Assembly (NCBI GenBank): GCA_034440615.1
Contig: JAOTOM010005181.1
Coordinates: forward strand, 1,654,001 to 1,718,000
Source of the DNA: Ashinkailepas kermadecensis
Taxonomy: Eukaryota; Arthropoda; Thecostraca; Neolepadidae
Length of the DNA: 64,000 nt
Reading direction: 5' to 3'
Positions 44,901-54,857 of this stretch are shown here, piece after piece. The position numbers and the translations under genes were made by a program. How positions within the stretch are numbered: position 1 is the stretch's first letter; each line of letters opens with the position of its first letter. The notes beneath the pieces are model-generated. The model saw only the letters and a list, made by a program, of their open reading frames with translations. It was not told the DNA's origin and searched no databases.

Positions 44901-47900
44901 ATTAGCTGTGCTCAACATAACCTCAGTACTAGTTGCATCGTACTATTTGCAATATACAAACAACATAAACCACATACAACACTAAACCTTAACATGATGT
45001 AACTATTGCAGAGTCAAAGCACACCACTGCCGCAGAAATTGCGACATGACACTGTTTGCTGAGAATGCATATATAATAAAAATAAGCTTGTATTTGAATT
45101 TCAGCGCTCCTACACAGAAGTGATTATATAGACAGAGTGGATGGCTAGACAAGTGGAGAAAGATCGACCAGCCGCTATGGAAGAGTCGGGATAATGTGAC
45201 AGGATAGGGGAGCGCCCAGTCGGAAAAGTCAGCTCCACTCTTCACTTACCGATCCTGTCCGTCTCGCGGAGACCGCCGGCACGAGCGCCATGGTATTGCA
45301 GCGCCACCCAGAACGTCATGGCCCAGCCCACGGGCACCACCACGTCCCAGCCTGCAAACAACAGTGAGGACTTGCACCACCATGGCCCAGCCTGCAAACA
45401 ACAGTGAGGACTTGCACCATCATGGCCCAGCCTGCAAACAACAGTGAGGACTTGCACCACCATGGCCCAGCCTGCAAACAACAGTGAGGACTTGCACCAC
45501 CATGGCCCAGCCTGCAAACAACAGTGAGGACTTGCACCACCATGGCCCAGCCTGCAAACAACAGTGAGGACTTGCACCACCATGGCCCAGCCTGCAAACA
45601 ACAGTGAGGACTTGCACCACCACGTCCCAGCTTAGGAACAACAGTGAGGACTTGCACCACCATGGCCCAGCCTGCAAACAACAGTGAGGACTTGCACCAC
45701 CATGGCCCAGCTTAGGAACAATGCCAGTGAGGACTTGCACCACCATGGCCCAGCCTGCAAACAACAGTGAGGACTTGCACCACCACGTCCCAGCTTAGGA
45801 ACAACAGCCCAGTGGGGACTTACACCGTCAGGTCCCAGCCTGCGGACAATGCCAGTGGGGACTTACACCGTCAGGTCCCAGTCTGCGGACAATGCCAGTG
45901 GGGACCTCTCCCGGTCTCACAACCACCAGGTCTCATCTTGCAGAGAACACCAATGCTGACTTATACTACCACACATCTACTTGGGGATAATACCAATGGG
46001 GAGCTGGGGAGTTACATCACCAGATGCCTTGCTTTGCATTGTTTCTTATGGTGCAGGAACAGGTCTCAGATTCCAGCTTGGAGGCAACAATCCAGTGGCG
46101 ATTTACACATCAGGCACCAGCCTGCGGACAACGTAGTGGCGACTTACACCACTAGGTCCCACCCTGCAGACACCAATGGTGACCTACACCACAAGATTTT
46201 AATCTTTGAACAACACCAGGACATGCAGTTGATGCGCATGAACGTCGTGATCACATCCACTCCCAGGTCAGACGGATGCCCACGACTTCTATCTAATAAG
46301 AAGGGCAGGGGTCCCACCTCACTCAGTGGACTGGAGATACCATAAGACCGTCGACAGGGTGCGTCTCACCGACAGGTCTGTGGTTCTGCATCAGCAGTAC
46401 CGGCACCGGCGGCAGGCGCACCGCCTCTGGCGTCGCCGACGGCACCAGCAGGTGACGACGCGCCCCGTTCAGCTGATTGTCGGACACCTTGGTGGTGGTG
46501 ACCAGCCGCCGAATGGACTCGTCCCACAGAGGAGAGGCCTCCACGCCGGCCGGCAGCTCCGTGATCGGCTCGCCATTCAGCTCTGGAGAGGCAGATTCAC
46601 GGCGTCAGCGGTACTAAACGGACAACACCTGCCGTGGATTGGCAGTCACACTTGTGTGGCGCGTAACGTCACCGGCCTGCTCGGTGACTCCCACCAACGC
46701 ACTTCTACCTTGTGATTCTTACCACCACAAGCTTACCCTGTATAAACTGTATATACAGACCAGCCTTGTGATTATATCCAACACCAGTTTTACTCGCGCG
46801 AATCTTGCTACAAACCTATCCTGCACCATCATCACACACCTAGCATGTGTCTCTCGCCACAGACCTACCCTGCACTTCTCATCCCATTCCTGCCATGCAC
46901 CCCTCACCACAGACCTGCCTTGGATCTCTCACTGTATACCTACTCTACATCCCCCATCACGGACATACCATCCACCTTTCAAGCCGTGTCCTGAATTTTG
47001 TTTGTTTGATGAAATGGACTGGGAGGAGGGTGATGCCAAAAAAAAGCTAATTTATGTTTACAGAATGTGCAAATGTAGATGGATAACGCCAACTGATGAG
47101 CTACTTTTATGTCCTTTGTTGATTGTCTGATGGTAGTAATGATGTCATTAGTGTATCTGTTGCCTTTGCCAATCGGTAGTGCTGCTGCCAGAAGCCATGC
47201 ATATTTGCATATTTTAAAAGTTGCAAATCTCCACTCAAAACTAAAAGTTGCCTACAGCCAAAAAGCGCCTCATGCAAAAAAATTATGTCAAAAACCATTA
47301 TCCGTAAGTGTGGGTCCACTCAAATCCACTATCCTCCACTCAAACTTCAGAATTTCAGGGCACAGCTCTCATCACACATCTATACTGCACCAGGGGTGGA
47401 TCCAGGGATAATTTTGGTCATGTGGCTCTGCCCCATGAAAAGGTGGCGCCCATCTAACCGAGAAAGGTGGTCTTCCGAGAAGTCTCGAGTGCCTCTCCCC
47501 CCTCCCCCACTCAACTGACTTTCTTTTCAGCCAAATGTGCCCCTCAGGGGAAGGTGACCCCGGAGAGGAAAAGGCGACCCTCCGAGCGAGTGTCCCATGC
47601 TAATTCCTGGATCCGCCCTTGTCATGCACCCTTCGCCACATACTTGCCATCTGGCTCGTGGGTCGCCTTCCTCCGGCTATCAGGCACATGAGTACGCGGG
47701 TCGACGACAGTCATGCCCAGCACGCAGCCGGGGGGCAGCTCGCCGGGCGACTCGGCATCGGCCAGTATGCGCCACGTCTGCCGCTGCCGCTCCAGCTGCG
47801 CAGCAGCCGTCCCAGGTGGGTGGCATGGCCGCCACCCGCAGGCACGCCTGCAGCGCCGCCTGCGAGCCGGGCCCGCTCAGGCGGAACCGCGCCACACGGT

Positions 47901-50900
47901 CGCGCAGCAATGTCATCGTGACGTCATCGCCGGCGTAGCGGCTGATCAGGTGGAGTCGGCGCGGCAACAGCTTCAGCTGGTCGACGTTCTTGTTGGCGGA
48001 GGTGCCCGCTGCCGTCACGGCTGCCGGCGCGAGTTGAGCGGTGGCGGTCGGCTCGTCCTCGTCGCCGCGGTGAGTCGCCTGGTTGGGCTGGGCGGCTACC
48101 GAGGTGTCGCTAGGCGGCTGGGTCACAATGTCGTCTGGTACCTCGGCCGACTCCTCGGATACCGAGGTGTCGCTCGGCGGCTCGGTCACAACGTCGTCTG
48201 GTACCTCGACTGACTCCTCGGACGGCTCGGACGGCAGGCGGAACACTCGCACCAGCTGGTCCACCACGGCCTGGTAGCCGGCTGGGTGCACCCACAGCCA
48301 GAGCCGACGGCGGCCGTCAGCCACAGCGGGCCGCCACAGCAGCCCGGCTGGCGCCAGCGCGCGCTGAGGCTCGCCGGCCGACATCAGTAGCACGCGGCCG
48401 TGGTAACGGCCCGACAGCAGCCGGGCAGCACCGGCCGCACCGCCGCCCATCGTCTGCAGCCCAGCCAGCAGCGCCGCCTGCGGCCCGGCCAGCTCCAGCT
48501 GACACAGGTACGACACGTCCTGGAGCACACGACGCCCGGTCACCGCGACGGCCGCAGTTGGCGCTCAAACTAAAACTTAGTCGATGTGCTTTGTATCAGC
48601 AAGCAAGGCATGTAGCAAAATATGAACAGAACAAGCACTATAATGCCACAACAGATGCATCCGCGCACTGGAAGTGATAGTGAAATTCACATCATGCAGT
48701 TTGTAAATATATCCAAAACCAAGAAATCGAGGGATGCAATTTGTTTTGCATACACTCAAATAGGAACCTGGTGCACCAGTTTAACAAATAATTCGCAGGT
48801 TGAAAATTTGATAAGTCAACGACTCACAAATTTAAAAGTAATGGACGAAATGACATGTGAAAATCAACAGTGAGGCATGCAAAGCATATTTCCAAAGAAT
48901 GTCTTTATGCTCATAGTTGTGGCTACCTAAACACGTGCCACATACATGCATACACGAACGCACGCACGCACATACATTCAAACATACATGCATACATACA
49001 TACATACATACATATATAACTCAAACATACATACATACACATGCATACATACATACACATAGTCACACACACCAGATACGTGCTTCTTGCCAGCAACATG
49101 CCTCTGTTGCTGTGCCAAACAAGGTGTGAATCTCATCACTACCATACACACCACTGTTATTCGTTTTCGAAAACAGACAGCAGCGTGAGGCTAAGCCGTA
49201 CGCAATGGGGCGGGGGCGGCCGGCGCGTAACTGATACGTTGATTGATAATATATACGTGACCTAGGCAAACGCTCCTGCACTCTGGTATCTTTTGCTGTA
49301 AACAACATCAACTAAATTGGCTAGGTCTAGCTGTGCCATACTTCCTATCAACCATGCACATTAGTTAGACAGATGATACCAAAACGCAAAAAAAACAACA
49401 CATTTGTAGCACATTTGACCGCATCTGCCCCCAGAACGAATCGACTCCGGGTCATCAAATTCGCAAAAGAGCTCACTATTGTCCCCAGTCACCCCACACA
49501 TTTGATGTTTGTAGCTTTCATAGGATTCATATATGTTCGAGGTGGGGGGAATTCGTCCCCTTCAAGGGCGAGCGATTTTCATACATCCTCCAGTGCGCGT
49601 GCATAATATGGGAATACAAGTTAATTGAAAAAGGAAATTGGTATACAAAAGGCAGGGCTTCCTCACATTATGGAGTACCCTGACTGTGCCAAAAACCAGA
49701 CAGAAAATCACTTGGTAATGTGGTCATCCACACACTCAGCAGTGTGGTCTCACGTATTGTTCGTATAACCAAATCCATTTTCAGTTAGATGTCAGGTGTA
49801 GATGAAAATGTCAAATTATTGCTTTCGAAGATATACATCAAAGCCAGAAATTAGCATCACAAATTTGCACATAATTCCAATATCCTATTTCCTTTCCCAT
49901 TGGTACCGAACAGCGCTACAGAAGCGCCATCAAAGGCAAAACTTGATGGGGCAGTGCAAGATGGGATATAAAGAAAACTATTTATATTAGGACATACTTT
50001 CGTCTTTGGTTATGCATCGTTCTGCCCCAAAATTACAAAATTTGACATACTGTGCATAGCAATAGGGATATTAATATTGCACACGTGCCAGCATTCAGAC
50101 ACGTGTGCAATACTCCATGCATCAATCATTACTTAGACAGAGGTGTAGCACTTCACAACAGACAGTGATGTAGCACCTCATCTGCACTGGGCAGTAGTGT
50201 AGCACCTCACCTAAATCAGAATGGTGTAGCACCTCACTGGACCGGATAGTAGTATGGCATCTAAATCAGTGGTGCAGAGTATCACCTAGACAGGATGGCA
50301 GCACAGCACCTTGCCTGAATCAGACAGTGGTGTAGTCTCACCTAGACAGGATGGCAGCACAGTACCTCACTTGAATCAGACAGTGGGGTAGTTTCATCTC
50401 GACAGGATGGCAGCACAGTACCTCACCTGAATCAGACAGTAGTGTAGTCTCACCTAGACAGGATGGCAGCACAGTACCTCACCTGAATCAGACAGTGGTG
50501 TAGTCTCACCTAGACAGGATGGCAGCACAGTACCTCACCTGAATCAGACAGTGGTGTAGTCTCACCTAGACAGGATGGCAGCACAGTACCTCACCTGAAT
50601 CAGACAGTGGTGTAGTCTCACCGAGACAGGATGGCAGCACAGTACCTCACCTGAATCAGACAGTGGTGTAGTCTCACCTAGACAGGATGGCAGCACAGTA
50701 CCTCACCTGAATCAGACAGTGGTGTAGTCTCACCTAGACAGGATGGCAGCACAGTACCTCACCTGAATCAGACAGTGGTGTAGTCTCACCTAGACAGGAT
50801 GGCAGCAAGCACAGTACCTCACCTGAATCAGACAGTGGTGTAGTCTCACCGAGACAGGATGGCAGCACAGTACCTCACCTGAATCAGACAGTGGTGTAGT

Positions 50901-53900
50901 CTCACCTAGACAGGATGGCAGCACAGTACCTCACCTGAATCACAGTGGTGTAGTCTCACCTAGACAGGATGGCAGCACAGTACCTCACCTGAATCAGACA
51001 GTGGTGTGCCGTTGCTCGGTACGCCGCCCGGAAGCCTTTATCGGTGGCACTCTCTGGCAGTTGGTAGCCCCAGCGGCGCACCATATGGAAGCGGCGCGCG
51101 TGCCAGATGTGGGTCTCGAGCCAGACGTGCTCGCGCTGGCGCCGGTTGAACTCTTGCAGCAGGTGACGGGGGCGGCGACGGTGGCGCCGGCTCGGCCGCT
51201 TCGATACCTTTAGTTGAGAGGTGTCTCGCTAGAGGCACCGACGGCAGCGTCAGTGATGTTGCAAGCGTATTCGATCTGAAGTATTATATCACAAACGGTT
51301 GTGGCATCACGCTTATCACTGGAGTCAGAGTGGATCGGATCGTGACGTCAGGTAGGGCCGACCGCTGAAGGTAATCACCCATCCCTACACTAAACTATTG
51401 AGATTGCCAACTAGATCAGATAAGAAAACAACCACGACCCCTCCACCAGAAAGCCAGATGATAAACTAGATCCCAACAATCAGACGAGTAATACTATCAA
51501 CTCCGGGTTCAGCAACTAACAAACATCTACCTAATCAAGAAGAAAAACACTATCAGAATCTAGACAGCCTGGCACATGTCCATTGCCATGTGCACGGCAG
51601 CTCGACAAACAATATTTATTTATAAATTGGAATTAAAGGCGTATCAACTCCTATTGGTTATATAGTACCCAACCCGACCCAACACCAATACAGATAACAT
51701 CCACACATAAAGGCACTTACTAGGACAAATACACAACCGGAAAACAAATTCTCCGTTTTCATCAACAGGAACACCCAATCAGTATTGTTTGTTGTTATAA
51801 TTGTTTGTTATAACACACCTAAGACACATGATATGTGTAGAGATCAACATCGAAGCAATCAGCACCAAGCATGCATTTATAGTCCTTTTATATGGAGGGG
51901 ACCAGAATCTGTCATGAAATAATTACACATCTACAACAAAATGCCGAAGTACAATTTTCCGTCACTGATTACTTGAGTAGGTGCGAGGATTGAGTTAGAA
52001 GCGAGATGGTTGTGATCGGATCAGCAAGCATCAGAAGATCCACCAATCAGTGCCTGCCCACCGGCCACGGGGAGGCGACACGCGTCCGCGCCGGAGCAGC
52101 ACGCAGTCACACCTCACCAGCTGGCTGAAGGCCTCGCGCGACCGCACCGGCAGCCGCTTGGGCTCGTGGCTCATGGCCCTGCGCTGCATGTGGCGCGGCA
52201 GCCGCTGTGACGGCGTCTTGGTCCGATTCGGGTTGTCTGTGGGCACAGCAACCGTGTACCATCTCACCAGAGCTATTTCAGACAGCATGCTTAGCAAAGT
52301 GAGCTGGGGGCAAAAAGGATTTTGGTACCAAGCTGCTAAAATGGAAAATTGGAAGTAATGCAGATATATATCCTTAGTTTATCCGCCCCTTTCCCACGAA
52401 ATTCCTTGATATTACTACAGTCCTTCCTGAAAGATAGGATCTATCTTTATCATTTTCAAGGGCTAACAAGAAACACCATCCGCCCACGCGAACTTCTGTT
52501 GCTGTGGTCATGTGACTAGTGTTTATGTACGGACCTCACCGGCCGAATGTGGCCGACTGCGCCCCTCCATCTGAGGTATGAGTACCACGTGTTTGTTCAG
52601 TTTAACAGGATGCGACCATCATCCTGTGAAGGAAAGGCACTCGGCTACCTTTCAGCCATTTGCGACTCGCCGCCGGCAGCGGGGGATCGCGGCCAGGAGT
52701 CGCTGATGAGCTGTCGACGAGGTAGACTCGCCACACAGCTCTGAAGCCTAGTGCACACCAAGCCCGTTCTCAGCGTTACGAACGTCTGACGTTCGTCAGA
52801 CGTCCATGAAAAGCCTGCGGATATCCGTTTTCGACGGGCGCGGCATGCGAGGGCAACTTTGGAGCGACAATCTACGTCCGTTGGACGTATTTTTCACCAT
52901 GTAAAGCCTTAGATTTTCAGCGGCAGCTCTCTCTCTCTCCCCGTAACGTGTTTTTGGGTCCAGCCCCCCCCCCCCCCTAGGATTTGTTTATTGTGTGGTT
53001 CTCGACGCACTTTATGCACGATCACGGCTAATGGCGCAGCCCACACTGCTTCACCGGTGGGCCGGGGGATTGGGAAATGTCCCGAGTGGTGCGAGTGCTG
53101 AACTTGGGACCATTGGTGCCCCCTTAGGAAAACTCTGGCTGCGCCACTGGCTCCGTGACCCGATGCGACCTGGCAAAAAGGACACAAAACAAAAAATAAG
53201 AAGAAAAAAGTCAAAGATATCACATACTCACGATCACAACCCTGGACAATGAACGTAAATACCTTGTGAGCGGCAGACGCCCAGCTCGGGGGACCCAGCA
53301 GCCGACGCCCAGCTATGGGGACCCAGCAGCCGACGCCCAGCTCGGGGGACCCAACAGCCGACGCCCAGGTCGGGGGACCCAGCAGGTGCGCCGTGCCACC
53401 ACGCCATCGCAGCAAAATAATAACTGTGTGGCGGCCATCCGGCGGCCGCTCGGTCGACTTTGCACCATCACCATTCCTACCTTTACCAATAGATATATAA
53501 AACTTTTGCTTTCATATGATGCGCTATTGAATTTGCAATGTAGTCACAAAACTTCACTGCAATATCCCCGCCTGTGTATGAGATATTCTTGAGAAAAAAA
53601 ACTGGAGGGGTGGGCGAATTCCGCCCTTCCCCCATTTCTGATATGCATGTTAAGAAAACTCGGGTTCGTCAATTCGTTGGGCTGGTGCAGGCTGAGACCA
53701 GCGCTGGAAATCCCTCGATGTTCCGGAGTTCAGCTCTGGGGAGAAGTGGACACGTAAGCCCTTCTTCAGCGTTGCGAAATACAAAATGACCTTGACTGGT
53801 CACCACAGTTTCCTGGTTACGTGGGTCTGCAAAACAAGGTGTGCATGAAGAAAACAGCGCTTCATCCAGATTTTTAAAATGACGATGAGTTTCATAGAAA

Positions 53901-54326
53901 CTGAGTAAACACAGGATGTATTTGATGTGAGAGCTGCTGAGGTTGCAGAGGAGTCATTTGTTCATACTTGTAAGCAATTGTGGTCCCCTGGTGACAAAAA
54001 GTTCCCTCCTATGTTAGTGTATCAAAGTTTAAGTGTATCAAGCTAATGATTAATGGATGGTATGAATTAATGAGTGAGCCATCAATTCATTTCACTCCTT
54101 TTGGACACTGCAGTGATCTGCAGTGTCACACATTGAAGCATCACTACAAGTATTTAAGGCACAATAGCAAAAACACAAATAAAATAAGGGAAAAATACTA
54201 ACCGATGGCATCTGTGAGCTTTTTGATGTCTGACGCTCTCTCCACAGTAAGCTCAAGGAAGCTGATATTCTTGCCAGTCAGTACTGGCTCTGGATCATGT
54301 TCATCCATCATTGCCGAGGCTTTGTG
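38791..54326 (-). CDS. POP1: POP1, RNase P/RNase MRP protein subunit (nine exons)
   Basis: Nine exons on the minus strand join to a protein of about 830 residues: 54203-54326, 52118-52236, 50989-51207, 47648-48519, 46370-46582, 45250-45351, 44477-44582, about 42576-43131, and 38791-38979. Splice phases agree at every junction I tested (1, 0, 0, 1, 1, 1, 2, 0). POP1 is the large shared protein of RNase P and RNase MRP, which mature tRNA and rRNA precursors in the nucleus. Domain order is the family's: an N-terminal basic POP1 domain ([23 protein letters not shown]), a middle part with DVSY and [19 protein letters not shown], the POPLD domain ([19 protein letters not shown]), the NYAKLG/CPW segment and a C-terminal glycine-rich fold. 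Human POP1 is about 1020 residues, so this is shorter, mainly in linkers. One single-base frame break lies in exon 4. The first coding exon may not be the true N-terminus. The introns are full of transposons and two minisatellites. Confidence 0.9.
39066..39640. repeat. 33-bp minisatellite, about 17 units
   Basis: Unit GACATTGTACGGAAGGGGTC followed by CGACTGCTCTTAC. Units near the right end (39470-39640) are more diverged. It lies 87 bp from the exon-9 acceptor of POP1 on the intron side. 33 is divisible by 3, so open frames on both strands are expected. Confidence 0.95.
40425..40800 (+). mobile_element. Interspersed repeat, GGTGTAGCCA family, copy 2
   Basis: Collinear with 17155-17520 along its length (ACCAGGGACGAGG, CACTTCATTTTCAAGGTCTG, GTGCTGGGCCC, GAGCAATGCTGTAATTAC). 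It lies in POP1 intron 8. Confidence 0.65.
40805..41440 (-). mobile_element. LINE 3'-end fragment with RNase H end
   Basis: Starting near 41420, the minus strand reads [20 protein letters not shown], the last RNase H motif, then a frame with [20 protein letters not shown]. After a frameshift near 41170 the Cys-rich end is scrambled. The 3' tail with TCGAGGCGCCCTAAA ends at about 40805. Degenerate relative of the element at 28767. Confidence 0.7.
42217..42490 (+). mobile_element. tRNA-derived SINE, copy 2
   Basis: TTGGTTAGAGCGACGGCCTG (A-box half) and GGGTTCAAGTC (B box) are followed by the same body as at 4929-5262: GGGAGGGT, CTGGCCTGATA, GCACGTTAAACTC, CAGGGTTTATGCAACAA and TGCTTAGCACAGGACCCTGG. 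It lies in POP1 intron 8. Confidence 0.75.
42576..43131 (-). CDS. POP1: POP1 exon 8
   Basis: Acceptor CACCTCCCCAG, then one base completing the split codon from exon 7. It reads [20 protein letters not shown] then PWRRL, the conserved NY-KLG / CPW signature of POP1, a hydrophobic stretch [19 protein letters not shown] and a very basic segment ([12 protein letters not shown]). The 3' end is uncertain: phase 0 is required to join exon 9, met by GAG/GTCGGT at 42576 or by GAT/GTGTGG a little further, while the best-looking donor (GTCG/GTGAGG, 42572) gives phase 1. Confidence 0.8.
43652..43970 (-). mobile_element. LINE 3'-end fragment
   Basis: The minus strand reads [20 protein letters not shown] then [14 protein letters not shown] and [14 protein letters not shown], the same C-terminus as the 28767 element, followed by its 3' tail (GGGCACAAAATGACCTTGGC). 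It is heavily truncated at the 5' side. Confidence 0.8.
44155..44215 (-). mobile_element. LINE 3'-tail stub
   Basis: CTTTAGGGCGCTTCGACCAG then AATTGATCATTCGCG matches the tail phrase of the neighbouring LINE fragments. No coding sequence remains. Confidence 0.5.
44477..44582 (-). CDS. POP1: POP1 exon 7
   Basis: Acceptor TTTGTGCATCAG and donor AA/GTAGGT bound a 106-bp exon reading [20 protein letters not shown] then RLRLEYFK. The FP-(D/E)(F/Y)PD--AG pattern is conserved in POP1 between the POPLD box and the NY-KLG segment. Phases 1 (in) and 2 (out) fit exons 6 and 8 exactly (AA plus G makes the Lys codon). Confidence 0.85.
44583..45249 (-). other. POP1 intron 6
   Basis: Starts with a strong donor ATCG/GTAAGT at 45249 and ends TTTGTGCATCAG. 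AT-rich; no repeat recognised. Confidence 0.65.
45250..45351 (-). CDS. POP1: POP1 exon 6 (POPLD core)
   Basis: Acceptor TTGTTTGCAG and donor ATCG/GTAAGT. It reads [20 protein letters not shown] then [13 protein letters not shown], the most conserved block of POP1. The first 18 bases of this exon and its acceptor are copied repeatedly in the upstream minisatellite. Confidence 0.95.
45335..45930 (-). repeat. 40-bp minisatellite seeded on the POP1 exon-6 splice acceptor
   Basis: Units of 40-45 bp begin at 45351, 45391, 45431, 45471, 45511, 45551, 45591, 45631, 45671, 45711, 45754, 45794 and 45839. Read on the minus strand each contains TTGTTTGCAG/GCTGGG (or AAG/CTGGG in variant units) followed by a TGGTGGTGCAAG stretch, which is the acceptor and the first bases of exon 6. 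Degenerate units continue to about 46210. Confidence 0.95.
46370..46582 (-). CDS. POP1: POP1 exon 5
   Basis: Acceptor TGCCTCTCCAG, donor GTCG/GTGAGA. It reads [20 protein letters not shown], then [18 protein letters not shown] and PVLLMQN, matching the N-terminal part of the POPLD region (kisDqdLN---elLVPg and the IPiLLiQ strand). 213 bp with phases 1 in and 1 out. Confidence 0.9.
46583..47647 (-). other. POP1 intron 4, possibly of GC-AG type
   Basis: The only donor that keeps frame is G/GCAAGT at 47647, so the intron would start with GC instead of GT. It ends CTCTCCAG at 46583. A MITE (47391-47621) lies 26 bp inside the donor end. CACACCTACCCTGCAC-like degenerate repeats fill 46720-46960. 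Confidence 0.6.
47391..47621 (+). mobile_element. hAT-like MITE, CAGGGGTGGATCC family, copy 5
   Basis: Left end CAGGGGTGGATCCAGGGATAA, right end TAATTCCTGGATCCGCCCTTG. Flanks TACTGCAC (47383-47390) and TCATGCAC (47622-47629) match at 6 of 8. Length 231 bp. It sits in POP1 intron 4, very close to the exon-4 donor. Confidence 0.8.
47648..48519 (-). CDS. POP1: POP1 exon 4 (one frameshift)
   Basis: Acceptor GTGTGCTCCAG, phase 0. It reads [46 protein letters not shown] and, in another frame, [19 protein letters not shown], all POP1 landmarks. The frame switch falls between 47820 and 47785, after AAMPPTW; one surplus base there accounts for it (872 bp observed; the flanking phases need a length of 1 modulo 3). 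The linker holds an in-frame tandem duplication of 21 residues ([20 protein letters not shown] type, twice). Sequencing error is the simplest reason for the shift; a broken gene is the other. Confidence 0.85.
48520..50988 (-). other. POP1 intron 3
   Basis: Contains CATA microsatellite (48940-49065) and a 56-bp minisatellite that begins at the exon-3 donor. Remaining sequence is AT-rich with no recognised feature. Confidence 0.65.
48940..49065. repeat. (CATA)n-rich microsatellite
   Basis: Interrupted CATACATACATA with CACA and GCAC variants. Confidence 0.9.
50170..51003 (-). repeat. 56-bp minisatellite seeded on the POP1 exon-3 splice donor
   Basis: About 12 near-perfect units plus degenerate ones at the left. 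Read on the minus strand each unit has CTGATTCAG/GTGAGG, identical to the end of exon 3 and its donor, then TGCTGCCATCCTGTCTAGG. Regular units have the donor near 50425, 50477, 50533, 50589, 50646, 50701, 50757, 50818, 50874 and 50930, with the real one at 50989. Confidence 0.95.
50989..51207 (-). CDS. POP1: POP1 exon 3
   Basis: Acceptor CAACTAAAG, donor ATTCAG/GTGAGG, 219 bp, phase 0 at both sides. It reads [20 protein letters not shown], then [16 protein letters not shown] and [11 protein letters not shown], the hallmark of the POP1 N-terminal domain. Joined to exon 4 it gives [11 protein letters not shown], matching the family's CLLQD-SYYC. Confidence 0.95.
51208..52117 (-). other. POP1 intron 2
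   Basis: Donor CTG/GTGAGG after exon 2. AT-rich with no repeat recognised. Confidence 0.6.
52118..52236 (-). CDS. POP1: POP1 exon 2
   Basis: Acceptor TGTGCCCACAG, donor CAGCTG/GTGAGG, 119 bp. It reads [19 protein letters not shown], one of the best-conserved POP1 motifs, ending REAFSQL. Phase 1 in, 0 out. Confidence 0.95.
53029..53147. mobile_element. Candidate small MITE with GGCGCAGCC inverted ends
   Basis: Left ATGGCGCAGCC and right GGCTGCGCCACTG form an inverted repeat of about 11 bp enclosing about 100 bp with the GGTGCCCCCTTAGG box. No target duplication was found. Confidence 0.4.
53265..53390. repeat. 30-bp tandem repeat, 4 units
   Basis: Unit CAGCCGACGCCCAGCTCGGGGGACC with small variants. 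It produces GTQQPTP-like frames that are not genes. Confidence 0.9.
54203..54326 (-). CDS. POP1: POP1 exon 1 as seen (near N-terminus)
   Basis: Acceptor-like TTTTGTCTACAG precedes it, so it is probably the second exon of the gene. It reads [14 protein letters not shown] then [20 protein letters not shown], matching the POP1 segment before the RLPRHMRRRAMSH motif. Translation could start at the tandem Met codons at 54306-54311 if the acceptor is not used. Upstream exon not found. Confidence 0.75.
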
Positions 54327-54329
54327 CTG

Positions 54330-54826
54330 TAGACAAAACCAGCCACCTTGTGAACGGCATTCTGGAGACAGATTTTTGTGAACATCCAGCACAAATGAGT
54401 CCCAGCATGTACATACAAGTCATGGATGATCATGTCAACACACTGAGAACATTAAATAGCAGAGTCTGGCACATTCAATCCAGACAGCAAATAGCACATA
54501 CTGTTCAATTCAATTAACAAGGTTTTCTCTCTCCTGCACTGTCTGTTCCTGTTCCTGCCTGTATCCCTCTTTAACTATTTCACTCTTTCACTCCCTCCCT
54601 CCCTCCCTCTCCCTCTCCTGCCTTTTTCCTTTTTTCCCCTTTTCACAAAAAATCCACAATTTTTTTTTTAAAGCAGCTTAGGTTAGCTTAGGTTACGTGA
54701 AGATGGGTTAGGTTTCATTTTATTTTTTTTTATTTTTATGAAATAAATTGCTGCATTCATATTAATATTAACATATTTATTTATAACTATATATTATATA
54801 TTAATAAATGTAGATATATATATATG

Positions 54827-54857
<31 letters not shown>

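Larger units (their letters stand above)
52237..54202 (-). other. POP1 intron 1
   Basis: Holds a small candidate MITE (53029-53147) and a 30-bp tandem repeat (53265-53390). The donor is ATCG/GTTAGT. Confidence 0.6.

Noticed and set aside
45767..46345. 192-codon plus-strand open frame
   Set aside because: Runs antisense through the degenerate end of the acceptor-derived minisatellite and part of POP1 intron 5; no domain.
50170..51003. CRISPR-like regular repeat array
   Set aside because: Units are directly adjacent with no unique spacers, in a eukaryotic intron; it is a minisatellite. The same applies to 45335-45930.
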